Positions 51,131-60,757 are shown, counted from the first letter of the stretch. The stretch is DNA of 64,000 bases from Lewinellaceae bacterium (GCA_020636255.1 JACJYE010000012.1:186001-250000), one strand, 5' to 3'. The notes: generated by a model from the letters alone, not told the origin. Program-made: numbers and translations.

Positions 51131-53145
51131 GGGTTTACAACCTGAACGCGGCCATCGCCAGGCGAGACGAAGTCACTGAGCTCTATCTCCACAATTGCGG
51201 CCTGGAGCATATCCCACCCGTAGTTTTTGGCATGCCCATGCTCAAAAAGCTGGACCTGAGCGCCAACCAGATAGCGGAGATCCCTCCTCAGATCGGGCAA
51301 TTGCGGCAATTGCGCAGCCTGTCGCTTCATTTCAACCGCCTGGAGGGCCTGCCGCCCGAACTGTTCCACCTGGAGCAGCTCACCGAGCTCAACCTGGGGC
51401 ACAACCGCCTGCGGCATCTCCTGCCGGCCATCGGGCAGTTGCAGCAGCTCCAGCAATTGCGGCTCAACAACAACGAGCTGGCCGAACTACCCGACGAGGC
51501 CGGGCAGTTGCAGGCCTTGCGATACCTTGAAGTGCAGTACAATGCCCTGCGCCGCCTCCCGCCCAAGCTGGGCCGCCTGCCGGCGCTGAGGCAGCTCCGC
51601 GCCGGGTACAACCAGCTCAGCCGCTTGTCGGGCAGCATTTTCCACCTCACCACGCTCGACCTGCTCGACCTTGGCAATAACCGCATCGGAAAGCTGCCCG
51701 ACAACCTCGGCCAGCTCCAGCAGCTCACCGAGCTCAACCTGCGCGCCAACAGGCTGGACAGCCTGCCCGAGTCGATAGGCGAGTTGTTCATCCTGCGCCG
51801 TTTATTGCTAAGTGGAAACAAGCTGCGGCAGTTGCCTGACGCCATCGGCCGGCTGGAATGGCTGGCCGCCCTTTCATTAGAGCACAACAAACTACAACAG
51901 CTACCCGAAGCCATTGGCCGGTGTGCCCGGCTACAACAGCTTTCGCTGGCCAGAAACCAGCTGGACAGCCTGCCCGCCTCACTGGTGCAACTGGAGTCAC
52001 TGGAGTGGCTGGACATCAGCGACAACGCCTTCCGCGAGCTGCCCCTGCTGCCACCGCGCCTGGAAAAGCTCATTATTTCCGACAATAAGATCCGGCAATT
52101 GCCCGAACGCGTCCAGCACATGCACCACCTGAAAGTGCTGGAGGCGGCCAACAACGGTATGGAGAACCTGCCCGAGGGCTTCGGGCAGCTGGAAAAGCTG
52201 GAAAAGCTGAAGCTCAACGGCAACCGCATGCCTTACCTGCCCCAGCCTTTGTTCTTTCTTCCTCAGCTCGAATCTCTCGACGGCCCAGCTGATGCCAAAG
52301 CCCGGAAAAAACTTCTCCGGTTCCTGAAGTTATGCCAGGCGCGGGAAGTGCCCGGCCGCCTCCGCCTGGTGATCTACGACATCCAGGAAGAAGGCGGCCG
52401 GCACCTGGGCAGCTTCCCTACGCCATTGCTGCTCGAAGCACTCGGCATCGGCATGAGCGACGTGGCTTACCCCATACGGCGGCATTTGCTGTTCGAGCGT
52501 AGCAGCCAGCGCGAAATAACCGGCGATGGGAAGCACGCTTCCGTTTATCTTATGGGAGAAACCGGCCATGCTCCGGACGAGCTGAAAGCGCAACTGGCGA
52601 AACTCGGCCTCAGGCTGGTGGAGCAGCCCGACGAGCCGGCCGACTATCTGGTGCTGGGCCGCGTGTTACATGCGCTGCACGCTCCTGTGCCGACAGCCTT
52701 TGGCCAGCTCCTCTCCAGGCCCGCTTTTACGGCCTTCCTCAACCGGCGCCTGGGGCGAAGCCTGGGCCAGGAAACGCGGCCGGCCCAGCTGGGCAACCTC
52801 CGCAATATGCTGTTCAGCTCCAGCCCCGCCAACCGCAAGCTGGCGCTGCAGCTCCTGCAAAGCAGCGGCGTGCCCAGGGCCCTGCTCACCGACCTCTTCC
52901 TGGCCTGGAAGCTGGATTATGAAGACCGGCCCACCCTCGAAAACCTGCTGCTGCAAAACGTATCCGAAGAAGCCCTGCGCACCATGTATTACCCACTGGG
53001 GCTGGCCGGCCGCACCTCAGAGGCCACGCTTACCACCAATATCATCAAATACACGGAAGACAACGAATTCGACGGCCAGCGCATCGCCGAATTCCTCCAC
53101 GAATCTTTTGGAAGCGGGCACCACTACCTGCGGAACTTCACCTAG
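51127..53145 (+). CDS. Leucine-rich repeat protein with BRCT-like segment, coupled to the MutS-like gene
   Basis: The 672-residue protein has about sixteen bacterial-type LRR units (e.g. LRSLSLHFNRLEGLPPELFHLEQLTELNLGHNRLRHL) from the start to about residue 380. A segment at about 465-510 (VYLMGETG..DELKAQLAKLGLRLV..PADYLVLG) looks like the core of a BRCT domain. A C-terminal helical domain (LRNMLFSSSPANRKLALQLLQ) resembles the N-terminal domain of the LRR gene at 43008. No signal peptide is seen. The start codon overlaps the MutS-like stop in an ATGA, so both are made together; a joint role is likely but unknown. Confidence 0.85.
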   Translation: MRVYNLNAAIARRDEVTELYLHNCGLEHIPPVVFGMPMLKKLDLSANQIAEIPPQIGQLRQLRSLSLHFNRLEGLPPELFHLEQLTELNLGHNRLRHLLPAIGQLQQLQQLRLNNNELAELPDEAGQLQALRYLEVQYNALRRLPPKLGRLPALRQLRAGYNQLSRLSGSIFHLTTLDLLDLGNNRIGKLPDNLGQLQQLTELNLRANRLDSLPESIGELFILRRLLLSGNKLRQLPDAIGRLEWLAALSLEHNKLQQLPEAIGRCARLQQLSLARNQLDSLPASLVQLESLEWLDISDNAFRELPLLPPRLEKLIISDNKIRQLPERVQHMHHLKVLEAANNGMENLPEGFGQLEKLEKLKLNGNRMPYLPQPLFFLPQLESLDGPADAKARKKLLRFLKLCQAREVPGRLRLVIYDIQEEGGRHLGSFPTPLLLEALGIGMSDVAYPIRRHLLFERSSQREITGDGKHASVYLMGETGHAPDELKAQLAKLGLRLVEQPDEPADYLVLGRVLHALHAPVPTAFGQLLSRPAFTAFLNRRLGRSLGQETRPAQLGNLRNMLFSSSPANRKLALQLLQSSGVPRALLTDLFLAWKLDYEDRPTLENLLLQNVSEEALRTMYYPLGLAGRTSEATLTTNIIKYTEDNEFDGQRIAEFLHESFGSGHHYLRNFT

Positions 53146-53199
53146 GCATACTTTGACAAATCTGTGATGTTCATTACTGACTGCAGTGGCAACTGCGCC

Positions 53200-53207
53200 T
53201 ATTTTTG
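53200..53207 (+). promoter_or_regulatory. -7 promoter box of the peroxiredoxin gene
   Basis: TATTTTTG matches TAnnTTTG, 50 bp upstream of the peroxiredoxin ATG. No clear -33 element is seen. Confidence 0.45.
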
Positions 53208-53257
53208 CATTGTTTTTAAAAGTAAGTAGTATTCAAAAAAAACATAAAAGATATACC

Positions 53258-53926
53258 ATGGAAGAACAACAAATCAATTTCATGCCACGCATTGGTGACA
53301 AAGCCCCCGATTTCGAAGCGATCACCACAACGGGCAACCTGAAGTTCTCCGATTACAACAAAGGCAGCTGGGTCGTGCTTTTCTCGCACCCCGCTGATTT
53401 CACGCCTGTCTGCACCACTGAGATGAGCGCTTTTGCCGAAGAGAAGGCATTCTTCGACCAGCGCAATACCAAACTCATGGGGCTGAGCATCGACAGCATC
53501 CACTCCCACCTGGCGTGGGTTAACAACGTGCGTGAAAAAACCGGCGTGTATTTCAATTTCCCGATCATTGCCGACCTCGACATGAAAGTGTCGAAAGCGT
53601 ACGGTATGCTGCACGATAATGAAAGCACCACCGCCGCCGTGCGCGCCGTATTCTTCGTCGACCCCAAAGGAGTGATCCGCCTCATCATGTACTACCCGCT
53701 GAACGTGGGCCGCAACATGGAAGAGATCAAGCGCGCCCTGGTAGCCCTGCAGACGGCCGATGAATGCAAATGCGCCCTGCCGATCAACTGGAAGGTAGGG
53801 GAAAAGGCCATCGTGCCGCCGCCCAAAACGCTGGTAGAGATGGAAGAACGCATCCACAACACAGAATACGAGATCATCGATTTCTACCTCGCCAAGAAGG
53901 AGATCAGTATCCCTGCATTGAACTAA
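53258..53926 (+). CDS. 1-Cys peroxiredoxin (Prx6 type)
   Basis: The 222-residue protein belongs to the Prx6 group: FSHPADFTPVCTTEMSAF holds the peroxidatic Cys in the PxxxTxxC motif, followed by LMGLSIDSIHSHLAWV. The C-terminal extension is typical of the group (DECKCALPINWKVGEKAIVPPP). It reduces H2O2 and organic peroxides in the cytoplasm. ATG 53258 agrees with the family start; a longer frame upstream is not supported. A strong terminator follows the gene, so it is monocistronic. Confidence 0.93.
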   Translation: MEEQQINFMPRIGDKAPDFEAITTTGNLKFSDYNKGSWVVLFSHPADFTPVCTTEMSAFAEEKAFFDQRNTKLMGLSIDSIHSHLAWVNNVREKTGVYFNFPIIADLDMKVSKAYGMLHDNESTTAAVRAVFFVDPKGVIRLIMYYPLNVGRNMEEIKRALVALQTADECKCALPINWKVGEKAIVPPPKTLVEMEERIHNTEYEIIDFYLAKKEISIPALN

Positions 53927-53960
53927 AAGCCACTGAATGGATATAGGCTCAGGCCGGTGG

Positions 53961-53998
53961 AGGGCGCTGCTGTTGCAGCGCCCTCTTGCTTTTTATTA
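53961..53998 (+). terminator. Rho-independent terminator of the peroxiredoxin gene
   Basis: AGGGCGCTGC-TGTT-GCAGCGCCCT forms a perfect 10-bp stem with a 4-nt loop (53961-53984) and is followed by CTTGCTTTTTATT. This is the clearest terminator in the window. Confidence 0.92.
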
Positions 53999-54012
53999 GC
54001 TATCTTGAGTGC

Positions 54013-54903
54013 ATGAAAAAACAGCGCACTCAAAGCTCCGGCCCATACCGCCCTCCAAACCCAGGCAAAGGCGTATTGGCCGTTCCCACCCTAAGGGTCG
54101 TAGCCGGCCAATACAGCCGGCAGGAGGAAGACCTTCTGGCGGTAGAGGAACCGCTTGAGGTCAAACTCGCTTTCGGCCCGGCGGCGCGGCGCGAAGTGCA
54201 GAGCCTGGCCATCACCATGCGCACGCCGGGGCATGACGAAGCGCTGGCCCTCGGCTTTCTCTTTACCGAAGGCATCATCGGCAAAGCGGCGGATGTGCGG
54301 AGCATGCAACGGATAGGGCAGCAGGAAGCGGCAGACAATATCCTGCTGGTAGAACTGGACGAAGCGGTAACAGTGGATTTCAACCGCCTGAGCCGGCATT
54401 TTTATACTTCATCCAGTTGCGGTGTATGCGGCAAAGCTTCCATCGATATGTTGCGCAGCGTTTCCTGTTATTTCCCCCGCAAAGCTTTTCCCAAGATAGC
54501 GGCACAGGCCCTCACCGGGCTCCCCGAACGGCTGGTGGAAGGCCAGGCCCTGTTCGGCTGCACCGGAGGCATCCACGCTGCTGCCGCCTTTGATGAGCAG
54601 GGGCAGCTGCTCCATTTGTGCGAAGATGTAGGCCGGCACAATGCGCTGGACAAGCTCATCGGCACGGCGCTACGACACGGGCCTTTCCCGCTGCGGGAAC
54701 AGGCCGTGATGGCCAGTGGCAGGTTGAGTTTCGAGCTGGTACAAAAATGCGTGATGGCCGGTGTGCCCATTCTGGCCGCCGTAGGCGCGCCCTCCAGCCT
54801 GGCCGTCGAGCTGGCCGAACAATACGGCATGACGCTGATCGGTTTTCTGCGCGACGGACGCTTCAATATTTACTGCGGAGCGGAGCGCGTCCAATTGCCC
54901 TGA
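54013..54903 (+). CDS. fdhD: FdhD: sulfurtransferase for formate dehydrogenase maturation
   Basis: The 296-residue protein matches FdhD, which transfers sulfur from IscS to the molybdenum cofactor and inserts the sulfurated cofactor into formate dehydrogenase. It has the Cys loop SSCGVCG, the segment LALGFLFTEGIIG and the GCTGGIHAAAAFD plus CEDVGRHNALDKLIG blocks. The ATG at 54013 lies just after the peroxiredoxin terminator. The FdhF-like oxidoreductase it should serve lies 2.2 kb downstream on the same strand, with the esterase and an IS-like remnant between. Confidence 0.95.
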   Translation: MKKQRTQSSGPYRPPNPGKGVLAVPTLRVVAGQYSRQEEDLLAVEEPLEVKLAFGPAARREVQSLAITMRTPGHDEALALGFLFTEGIIGKAADVRSMQRIGQQEAADNILLVELDEAVTVDFNRLSRHFYTSSSCGVCGKASIDMLRSVSCYFPRKAFPKIAAQALTGLPERLVEGQALFGCTGGIHAAAAFDEQGQLLHLCEDVGRHNALDKLIGTALRHGPFPLREQAVMASGRLSFELVQKCVMAGVPILAAVGAPSSLAVELAEQYGMTLIGFLRDGRFNIYCGAERVQLP

Positions 54904-55213
54904 TTGACGTACCTTCACCGCCTAGGGGCTGTCTCAAAAGAGCCTGCATAAGGAAAACCTGCAGAATAATTAACCGCAAAGACGCGGAGAAAAGCGCAAA
55001 GCAGGGCGTATAGAAGGAGCTCTTCCCGCTAAAAACCTCTGCGTCCGCTGCGTCTCTGCGGTTCTTTTACTGCAAATATATGAGGACGCCAAGTGTGGTA
55101 AAATACCTTAGCGCCCTTTGCGGGAACCTACTTTGCGTCTCACGGTTCAATATTTGCCGGGAACACCTCAAAGCTTACTTCTGAGACAACCTCTAATTTT
55201 GAAAACCAAAGAA
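54904..55213. mobile_element. IS-like or MITE remnant with inverted ends
   Basis: GGCTGTCTCAAAAG begins at 54927, and the complementary end TTCTGAGACAACC ends at 55191, about 265 bp apart. Such GTCTCAAAAG ends are typical of several IS families. The interior has another inverted pair (CCGCAAAGACGCGGAGAAAAGCGC near 54973 with TGCGTCTCTGCGG near 55047) and no transposase frame. The outer ends have mismatches, so it is a decayed non-autonomous element between fdhD and the esterase. Confidence 0.55.
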
Positions 55214-56947
55214 ATGACCATGCGCTTATTACCCGTTCTGGCCGTGCTTCTGACGGCCGTTTTTCCTGCATACAGCCAATCTGCCGCTACCCGCACCTAT
55301 TTCACCATCACGTTTGACGCAGGCTTAAGCGCTGCGCCCCTCGACGGGCGGCTGCTGGTGATCCTGGCCAAAGACGAAGACAAGGAACCCCGCTTCCAAC
55401 TCTCCGACGAGCCGCAAACGGCGCAGGCTTTCGGTTTCGACGTCGAAGGCTGGAAGCCCGGCCACCCGGCCACCTTTGACGCCTCCGCTTTCGGTTATCC
55501 TATCGAAAGCTTAACCGGCGTACCTTTCGGCGAATACTGGGTACAGGTGGTGTTACACAGGTACGAAACCTTTACCCGCGCCGACGGCCATACCGTCAAG
55601 CTGCCCATGGACCGCGGCGAAGGCCAGCAGTGGAACCGCGCCCCCGGCAACCTCTACAGCCTGCCCATCCGGATGGCTTTCAACCCCAGGCAGCCCCGCA
55701 ATGTGTCGATCAAACTCAGCCAGAAGATGCCGGCTATCGAAGCGCCGAAGGACAGCAAATACGTCAAACACGTCAGGATGCGCAGCAAGTTGCTCAGCGA
55801 TTTCTGGGGGCGCGATATGTACCTGGGCGCACATGTGCTGCTGCCGGAAGGCTTCGACGAGCACCCCGACGTAAAATACCCGCTGGCTATCTTTCACGGC
55901 CACTTCCCGAGCGACTTCGGCGGCTGGCGCACCGAGCCCGCCGATACTACCCAGCCCTGTGAATACAGCAGCCGATTTCAGCTCGATTGCTACAACCGCA
56001 TCCAGCAGGAAGAGGCCTATTCCTTTTACAAAACCTGGACAGGGCCCAATTTCCCACGGGCGATCGTCATCGAGATCCAGCATGCCAACCCGTATTACGA
56101 CGACTCCTACGCCGTCAACTCCGCCAACCTGGGCCCTTATGGAGACGCCATTACCTACGAGCTCATCCCCTATATCGAACAGCAGTACCGGGGCATAGGC
56201 GAAGGCTGGGCGCGTTTCCTGTACGGCGGCTCCACCGGCGGCTGGGAAGCGCTGGCGGCTCAGGTTTTCTACCCCGATGAATACAACGGCTGTTACGCAG
56301 CCTGCCCCGACCCCATCGACTTCCGCGCTTACTGCCTGGTCAATCTTTACGAAGACAAAAACGCCTATTACGAAGAAGGGCCCTTTCGCCGCACCCTCCG
56401 CCCCGGCCATCGCGACTATCTGGGCAGGGTGAGCGCCACCCTGCAGGATATGAACTACCGCGAGATGGTGCTGGGCAGCCACAGCCGTTCGGGCCAGCAA
56501 TGGGACATCTGGGAAGCCGTATACTCGCCCGTCGACTCCATGGGCTATCCGCAACGGATCTGGGATAAGTACACGGGGGATATCGACCCTGTGGTAGCGG
56601 CTTACTGGAAAGAACACTACGACCTGGCCTATATCCTCAAGCGCGACTGGGCCACGCTGGGGCCCAAGCTACAGGGAAAGATCCACATCTATTGCGGCGA
56701 TATGGACAACTACTACCTCAACAATGCCGTCTACCTCATGGAAGATATCCTGAAAGAGACCGCCAACCCCCATTACGACGGCGAAGTGGACTACGGCGAC
56801 CGCGCCGAGCACTGCTGGAATGGCGACCACAGCCAGCCCAACGCCATTTCACGACTGCGCTACAACCAGATGTTCATCACCAAATGGGCCGAAGAAGTGA
56901 AAAGCCGGGCTCCGAAAGAGGCCAGCCAGTCCAGCTGGCGGTATTGA
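55214..56947 (+). CDS. Secreted alpha/beta-hydrolase (esterase-like) protein
   Basis: The 577-residue protein has a signal peptide (MRLLPVLAVLLTAVFPAYSQ), an N-terminal beta domain of about 170 residues, and an alpha/beta hydrolase domain similar to esterase D. Features are AIFHGHFP after the KYPL strand, the nucleophile in YGGSTGGWEALAAQ, and the late His in RAEHCWNGDH. It is probably exported to the periplasm or surface; the substrate is unknown. ATG 55214 (or 55220) is set by the signal peptide. The upstream frame is element sequence. It separates fdhD from the oxidoreductase. Confidence 0.82.
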   Translation: MTMRLLPVLAVLLTAVFPAYSQSAATRTYFTITFDAGLSAAPLDGRLLVILAKDEDKEPRFQLSDEPQTAQAFGFDVEGWKPGHPATFDASAFGYPIESLTGVPFGEYWVQVVLHRYETFTRADGHTVKLPMDRGEGQQWNRAPGNLYSLPIRMAFNPRQPRNVSIKLSQKMPAIEAPKDSKYVKHVRMRSKLLSDFWGRDMYLGAHVLLPEGFDEHPDVKYPLAIFHGHFPSDFGGWRTEPADTTQPCEYSSRFQLDCYNRIQQEEAYSFYKTWTGPNFPRAIVIEIQHANPYYDDSYAVNSANLGPYGDAITYELIPYIEQQYRGIGEGWARFLYGGSTGGWEALAAQVFYPDEYNGCYAACPDPIDFRAYCLVNLYEDKNAYYEEGPFRRTLRPGHRDYLGRVSATLQDMNYREMVLGSHSRSGQQWDIWEAVYSPVDSMGYPQRIWDKYTGDIDPVVAAYWKEHYDLAYILKRDWATLGPKLQGKIHIYCGDMDNYYLNNAVYLMEDILKETANPHYDGEVDYGDRAEHCWNGDHSQPNAISRLRYNQMFITKWAEEVKSRAPKEASQSSWRY

Positions 56948-57075
56948 CCTTGGCATAAAGATATATTTGTATAATATGGAGCGCCCCGGGCCAGAAACCA
57001 TTCAGCCATTTAGCCGTTTAAGTATTCAGAGATATCCCACTCCATAGACAAAGCACACACCCAACAGGAATTGTG

Positions 57076-59436
57076 ATGGAAGAGCAGCAAAACCAGGAAA
57101 ACACCCCCGCTATTGACGACAAAGGCCACGGCATCAAAGTAGTGGCCCATAATACCGGCGCCCAGCCCCCCGAGCGCTTCACCGGCCTGAAACTGAGCAA
57201 GCCCAAAGACAAGGCCGCCGGCATTCCCAGCGTACTCACCGCCCTGAGTCATGCCAACCGCTACATGGCCAAAGGCAATGCGGTGAAAACCATGTTCCGC
57301 CTCAACCAGAAAGGCGGCTTCGACTGCCCTGGCTGCGCCTGGCCCGACCCCGACGACGAAAGGTCGCGCCTGGCGGAGTATTGCGAGAACGGCATCAAGG
57401 CCATTTCGGAAGAAGCCCAGAAAAAGAAGATCGGGCGCGACTTCTTTGCCCAGCACAGCATACAGGATATGCTGGGCTGGACGGATTTCGAGCTCGGCAA
57501 GCAGGGGCGACTGGCGGAGCCCATGGTGCTGCGCGAAGGTGCTGCCCGGTACGAGCCCATCTCCTGGCCCGACGCCTTCCGCCTGATCGCCGATGAGCTC
57601 AACGCCCTGTCCTCTCCTGATGAAGCCGTCTTTTACACTTCCGGCCGCACCAGCAACGAAGCGGCTTTCCTCTACCAGCTGTTCGTCCGCGAGTTCGGCA
57701 CCAACAACCTGCCGGACTGCTCCAATATGTGCCACGAATCGAGCGGTTATGCCCTGTCGAAAACCGTAGGCATCGGCAAAGGCTCCGTGACGCTTACCGA
57801 CCTGTACGAAGCGGAGGTGATCATCATCATGGGCCAGAACCCCGGCACCAACCACCCCCGTATGATGAGCGCCCTGGAGCGCTGCAAAGAGAACGGCGGC
57901 AAGATCATCTCCATCAACCCCCTTCCCGAAGCGGGCCTGCTGAAATTCGTCAACCCCCAGCGGCCGGGCAAGGCCCTGAAAGGCGGTACGCCGCTCACCG
58001 ACATTTTCCTGCAGATCAAGGCCAACGGAGATATTCCCCTGCTGAAGGCCATTATGCTATTGCTGTGGCATGAAGAACAAAAGGCGCCTGGGGCCGTCTT
58101 CGACTGGGACTTCATCACGGAAAAAACGCAGGGGTACGAAGCTTTCCTTCAGGGCCTCAAAAAGCAGGATTTCAATGACCTGCTGGAAGCCAGCGGCGCC
58201 CGCCGCGACAAGGTAAAGGAGGCTGTGGAGCTGCTGCGCCGCAGGAACAAGATCATCGTCTGCTGGGCCATGGGGCTTACGCAGCACAAGAACGGAGTAG
58301 ACAATATTCGAGAGGTGGTCAACCTGCTGTTACTCAAAGGCAGCATCGGCAAGCCTGGCGCAGGCACCTGCCCCGTGCGCGGCCACAGTAACGTGCAGGG
58401 CGACCGCACCGTCGGCATCTGGGAATCGCCCCGCCCGGAATTTCTCGACAAGCTGAAAGCAACCTTCGGTTTCGAGCCGCCGCGCCGCCACGGCTACTCC
58501 ACCGTCGATGCCATCAAGGCCATGCACGAAGGCAAGGCCAAAGTATTTTTTGCCATGGGCGGCAATTTCCTCTCCGCCACGCCGGATACGGAATACACTG
58601 CACGCGCCCTGCGCAGCTGCAGGCTAACGGCCCATGTATCCACCAAGCTCAACCGCAGCCATCTGGTGCACGGCAGACTGGCGCTCATACTGCCTTGCCT
58701 GGGCCGCACCGAGCAAGACGTTCAGAGCGAAGGGCCGCAGTTCGTCAGCACCGAAAACTCCATGGGCGTGGTCCAGTCTTCGCAGGGCGTGCTTTCGCCC
58801 GCCTCGGAGCACCTGCTCAGCGAGCCCGCCATCGTAGCAGGGCTGGCCAAAGCCACCCTCGGCAGTCGCAGCAAAGTAGACTGGGACAGCATGGCCGCCA
58901 GCTACGATAACATCCGCGACGCTATCGAGCAGGTGGTGCCGGGCTTCGAAGATTACAACCGCCGCGTGCGCGAACCCGGGGGCTTCTACCTGCCCAACAG
59001 CGCCCGTGAACAGCAGTTTGACACGCCTACCGGAAAGGCCCATTTCTCGGTCAACCCCGTGCCGCCCAACCCGCTTTCCGAAGGCGAATACCTCATGATG
59101 ACCATTCGCAGCCACGACCAGTTCAATACGACCATCTATGGCCTGAACGACCGCTACCGGGGCATCCATAACGAGCGGCGCGTCGTGCTGATGAACCCTC
59201 AGGACATGGCCGAAGCCGGTATACAGGCCCGGCAGGTGGTGGGCCTGGCCAGCACCTATAATGGCGAACAACGCGTGGCCAAAAGCTTCCTTGCCGTGCC
59301 CTACGATATTCCCCGCCGCTGTGTAGCCACCTACTTCCCCGAAGCCAATGTGCTGGTGCCGATCGATGCCTATGCCGAAGGGAGCAAGACGCCGGCGTCG
59401 AAAAGCGTGGTGGTTCGGGTTTTACCTGCAGGGTAA
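57076..59436 (+). CDS. FdhF/YdeP family molybdopterin oxidoreductase
   Basis: The 786-residue protein matches the FdhF/YdeP group (TIGR01701-like) of molybdopterin enzymes related to formate dehydrogenase H: GGFDCPGCAWPDP near residue 80, then TSGRTSNEAAFLYQLFVREFGTNNLPDCSNMCHESSG and the bis-MGD binding GQNPGTNHPRMMSALE and KNGVDNIREVVNLLLLKG segments. YdeP proteins are implicated in acid resistance; the substrate is unknown. The CxxC near the start is not a complete 4Fe-4S set. ATG 57076 follows directly after a GTG at 57073. FdhD upstream and the Moco genes downstream suit its need for a sulfurated cofactor. Confidence 0.9.
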   Translation: MEEQQNQENTPAIDDKGHGIKVVAHNTGAQPPERFTGLKLSKPKDKAAGIPSVLTALSHANRYMAKGNAVKTMFRLNQKGGFDCPGCAWPDPDDERSRLAEYCENGIKAISEEAQKKKIGRDFFAQHSIQDMLGWTDFELGKQGRLAEPMVLREGAARYEPISWPDAFRLIADELNALSSPDEAVFYTSGRTSNEAAFLYQLFVREFGTNNLPDCSNMCHESSGYALSKTVGIGKGSVTLTDLYEAEVIIIMGQNPGTNHPRMMSALERCKENGGKIISINPLPEAGLLKFVNPQRPGKALKGGTPLTDIFLQIKANGDIPLLKAIMLLLWHEEQKAPGAVFDWDFITEKTQGYEAFLQGLKKQDFNDLLEASGARRDKVKEAVELLRRRNKIIVCWAMGLTQHKNGVDNIREVVNLLLLKGSIGKPGAGTCPVRGHSNVQGDRTVGIWESPRPEFLDKLKATFGFEPPRRHGYSTVDAIKAMHEGKAKVFFAMGGNFLSATPDTEYTARALRSCRLTAHVSTKLNRSHLVHGRLALILPCLGRTEQDVQSEGPQFVSTENSMGVVQSSQGVLSPASEHLLSEPAIVAGLAKATLGSRSKVDWDSMAASYDNIRDAIEQVVPGFEDYNRRVREPGGFYLPNSAREQQFDTPTGKAHFSVNPVPPNPLSEGEYLMMTIRSHDQFNTTIYGLNDRYRGIHNERRVVLMNPQDMAEAGIQARQVVGLASTYNGEQRVAKSFLAVPYDIPRRCVATYFPEANVLVPIDAYAEGSKTPASKSVVVRVLPAG

Positions 59437-59712
59437 CCGTGGCCCTGATAACATCACAGAAGCCAGGAACAAGCACCATCGCCAAGAACTATTGCCGATC
59501 TGGTTGGTTATGAATTGCATAGGGAAGGCCCCACCTATAGCCAGGGCAGGACAGTGCGCTCATGTAAAAGTGAAGGGCCGCCGCCCAAAACATGAAATAG
59601 TTTTCATATTTTGGCATTTCTGCCCTCATGAGGCCAGTTTGATTAACCGTAAGTAGTTTTCAAAAAATAAGTTCGCCTATTTTTTGATTGTTACGAAGCA
59701 CCCAAATGGGTT

Positions 59713-60714
59713 ATGCCAGGAGAAAAGCTCTACGACAACCATGGCCGCCAGATCAACTACGTGCGGCTGGCGGTTACCGACCGGTGCAACCTCCGCTGCT
59801 TCTATTGCATGCCGGAGGAAGGGATTAAGTATGTACCGAGGGAAGAGCTGCTCACCTATGAAGAAATGCTGCGGCTGATGCAGTTGCTTGCCGGCATGGG
59901 CATCGACAAGCTGCGCATAACCGGGGGCGAGCCTTTTGTTCGCCGCGACATGATGGATTTCCTGCGGGGGCTCAGCCGGATCGAAGGCCTGAACAGGATC
60001 AACATCACGACCAATGGGACCGTCACGGCGCCTTTGGTGCCGGAACTGAAAAGCATGGGCATCCATACCGTCAACCTCAGCCTGGATGCACTCGACCCCC
60101 AGCGCTTTTTCCAGATCACCCGCCGCGACGCCTTCGCGCAGGTTTGGGAAACATTTGAGGCGCTGCTGGAGCACGGCATCCACACCAAGGTCAACGCCGT
60201 AGTCATGGCCGGTAAAAATACCGACGACATCATCCCGATGGTGGAGCTAACGCGCCGCTACCCCGTCAGCGTCCGCTTTATCGAGGAGATGCCTTTCAAC
60301 GGGGCCGGCAACCATTACTCTGTTCTGGAGTGGAACCACCTGCGCATCCTGGAACACCTGAAAGCCCACTACCCCGATATCGCCAAAATACCTGACCCGC
60401 CTTTTTCCACTTCCCACAACTACCACATCCCCGGATTCCAGGGCACAGTAGGTATCATTGCCGCATACAGCCGCACATTCTGCGGCACCTGCAACCGCAT
60501 CCGCATTACCCCCAAAGGCATGCTAAAGACCTGCCTGTACGACGACGGCGTATTCAACATCCGGGACATCATGCGCGCGGGAGCCTCTGACGATCAGCTC
60601 CGCGATACGTTCCTGCAGGCGCTCGGCAACCGCGCTAAAGATGGGTGGGAAGCCGAGAAAAAACGTACATTTGGAACGCCCGCTTCCGAATCCATGGCGA
60701 CGATCGGAGGGTGA
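59713..60714 (+). CDS. moaA: MoaA, GTP 3',8-cyclase for molybdenum cofactor synthesis
   Basis: MoaA is a radical-SAM enzyme that makes the first pterin intermediate from GTP, with MoaC. The 333-residue protein has CNLRCFYCMPEEG (radical-SAM CxxxCxxC) and the second cluster site CGTCNRIRITPKGMLKTC. It ends in TIGG, the C-terminal GG needed for MoaA function. The ATG at 59713 gives the standard N-terminus (GRQINYVRLAVTDRCN). A 24-bp direct repeat overlaps its stop codon. moaC follows 76 bp downstream. Confidence 0.96.
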   Translation: MPGEKLYDNHGRQINYVRLAVTDRCNLRCFYCMPEEGIKYVPREELLTYEEMLRLMQLLAGMGIDKLRITGGEPFVRRDMMDFLRGLSRIEGLNRINITTNGTVTAPLVPELKSMGIHTVNLSLDALDPQRFFQITRRDAFAQVWETFEALLEHGIHTKVNAVVMAGKNTDDIIPMVELTRRYPVSVRFIEEMPFNGAGNHYSVLEWNHLRILEHLKAHYPDIAKIPDPPFSTSHNYHIPGFQGTVGIIAAYSRTFCGTCNRIRITPKGMLKTCLYDDGVFNIRDIMRAGASDDQLRDTFLQALGNRAKDGWEAEKKRTFGTPASESMATIGG

Positions 60715-60757
60715 CGTGGAGACTGAGGGAGTGGGTGACGTGGAGACAGAGAGTGGA
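60709..60757. repeat. Small tandem repeat across the moaA stop codon
   Basis: GGGTGACGTGGAGAC begins at 60709 and again at 60733 (period 24), followed by GAGGGAGT/GAGAGAGT variants. The moaA stop TGA is in the first unit. It may be a slippage remnant; no function is seen. Confidence 0.6.

Noticed and set aside
54904..55213. Complete insertion sequence
   Set aside because: Only about 265 bp lie between the ends and no transposase frame exists.
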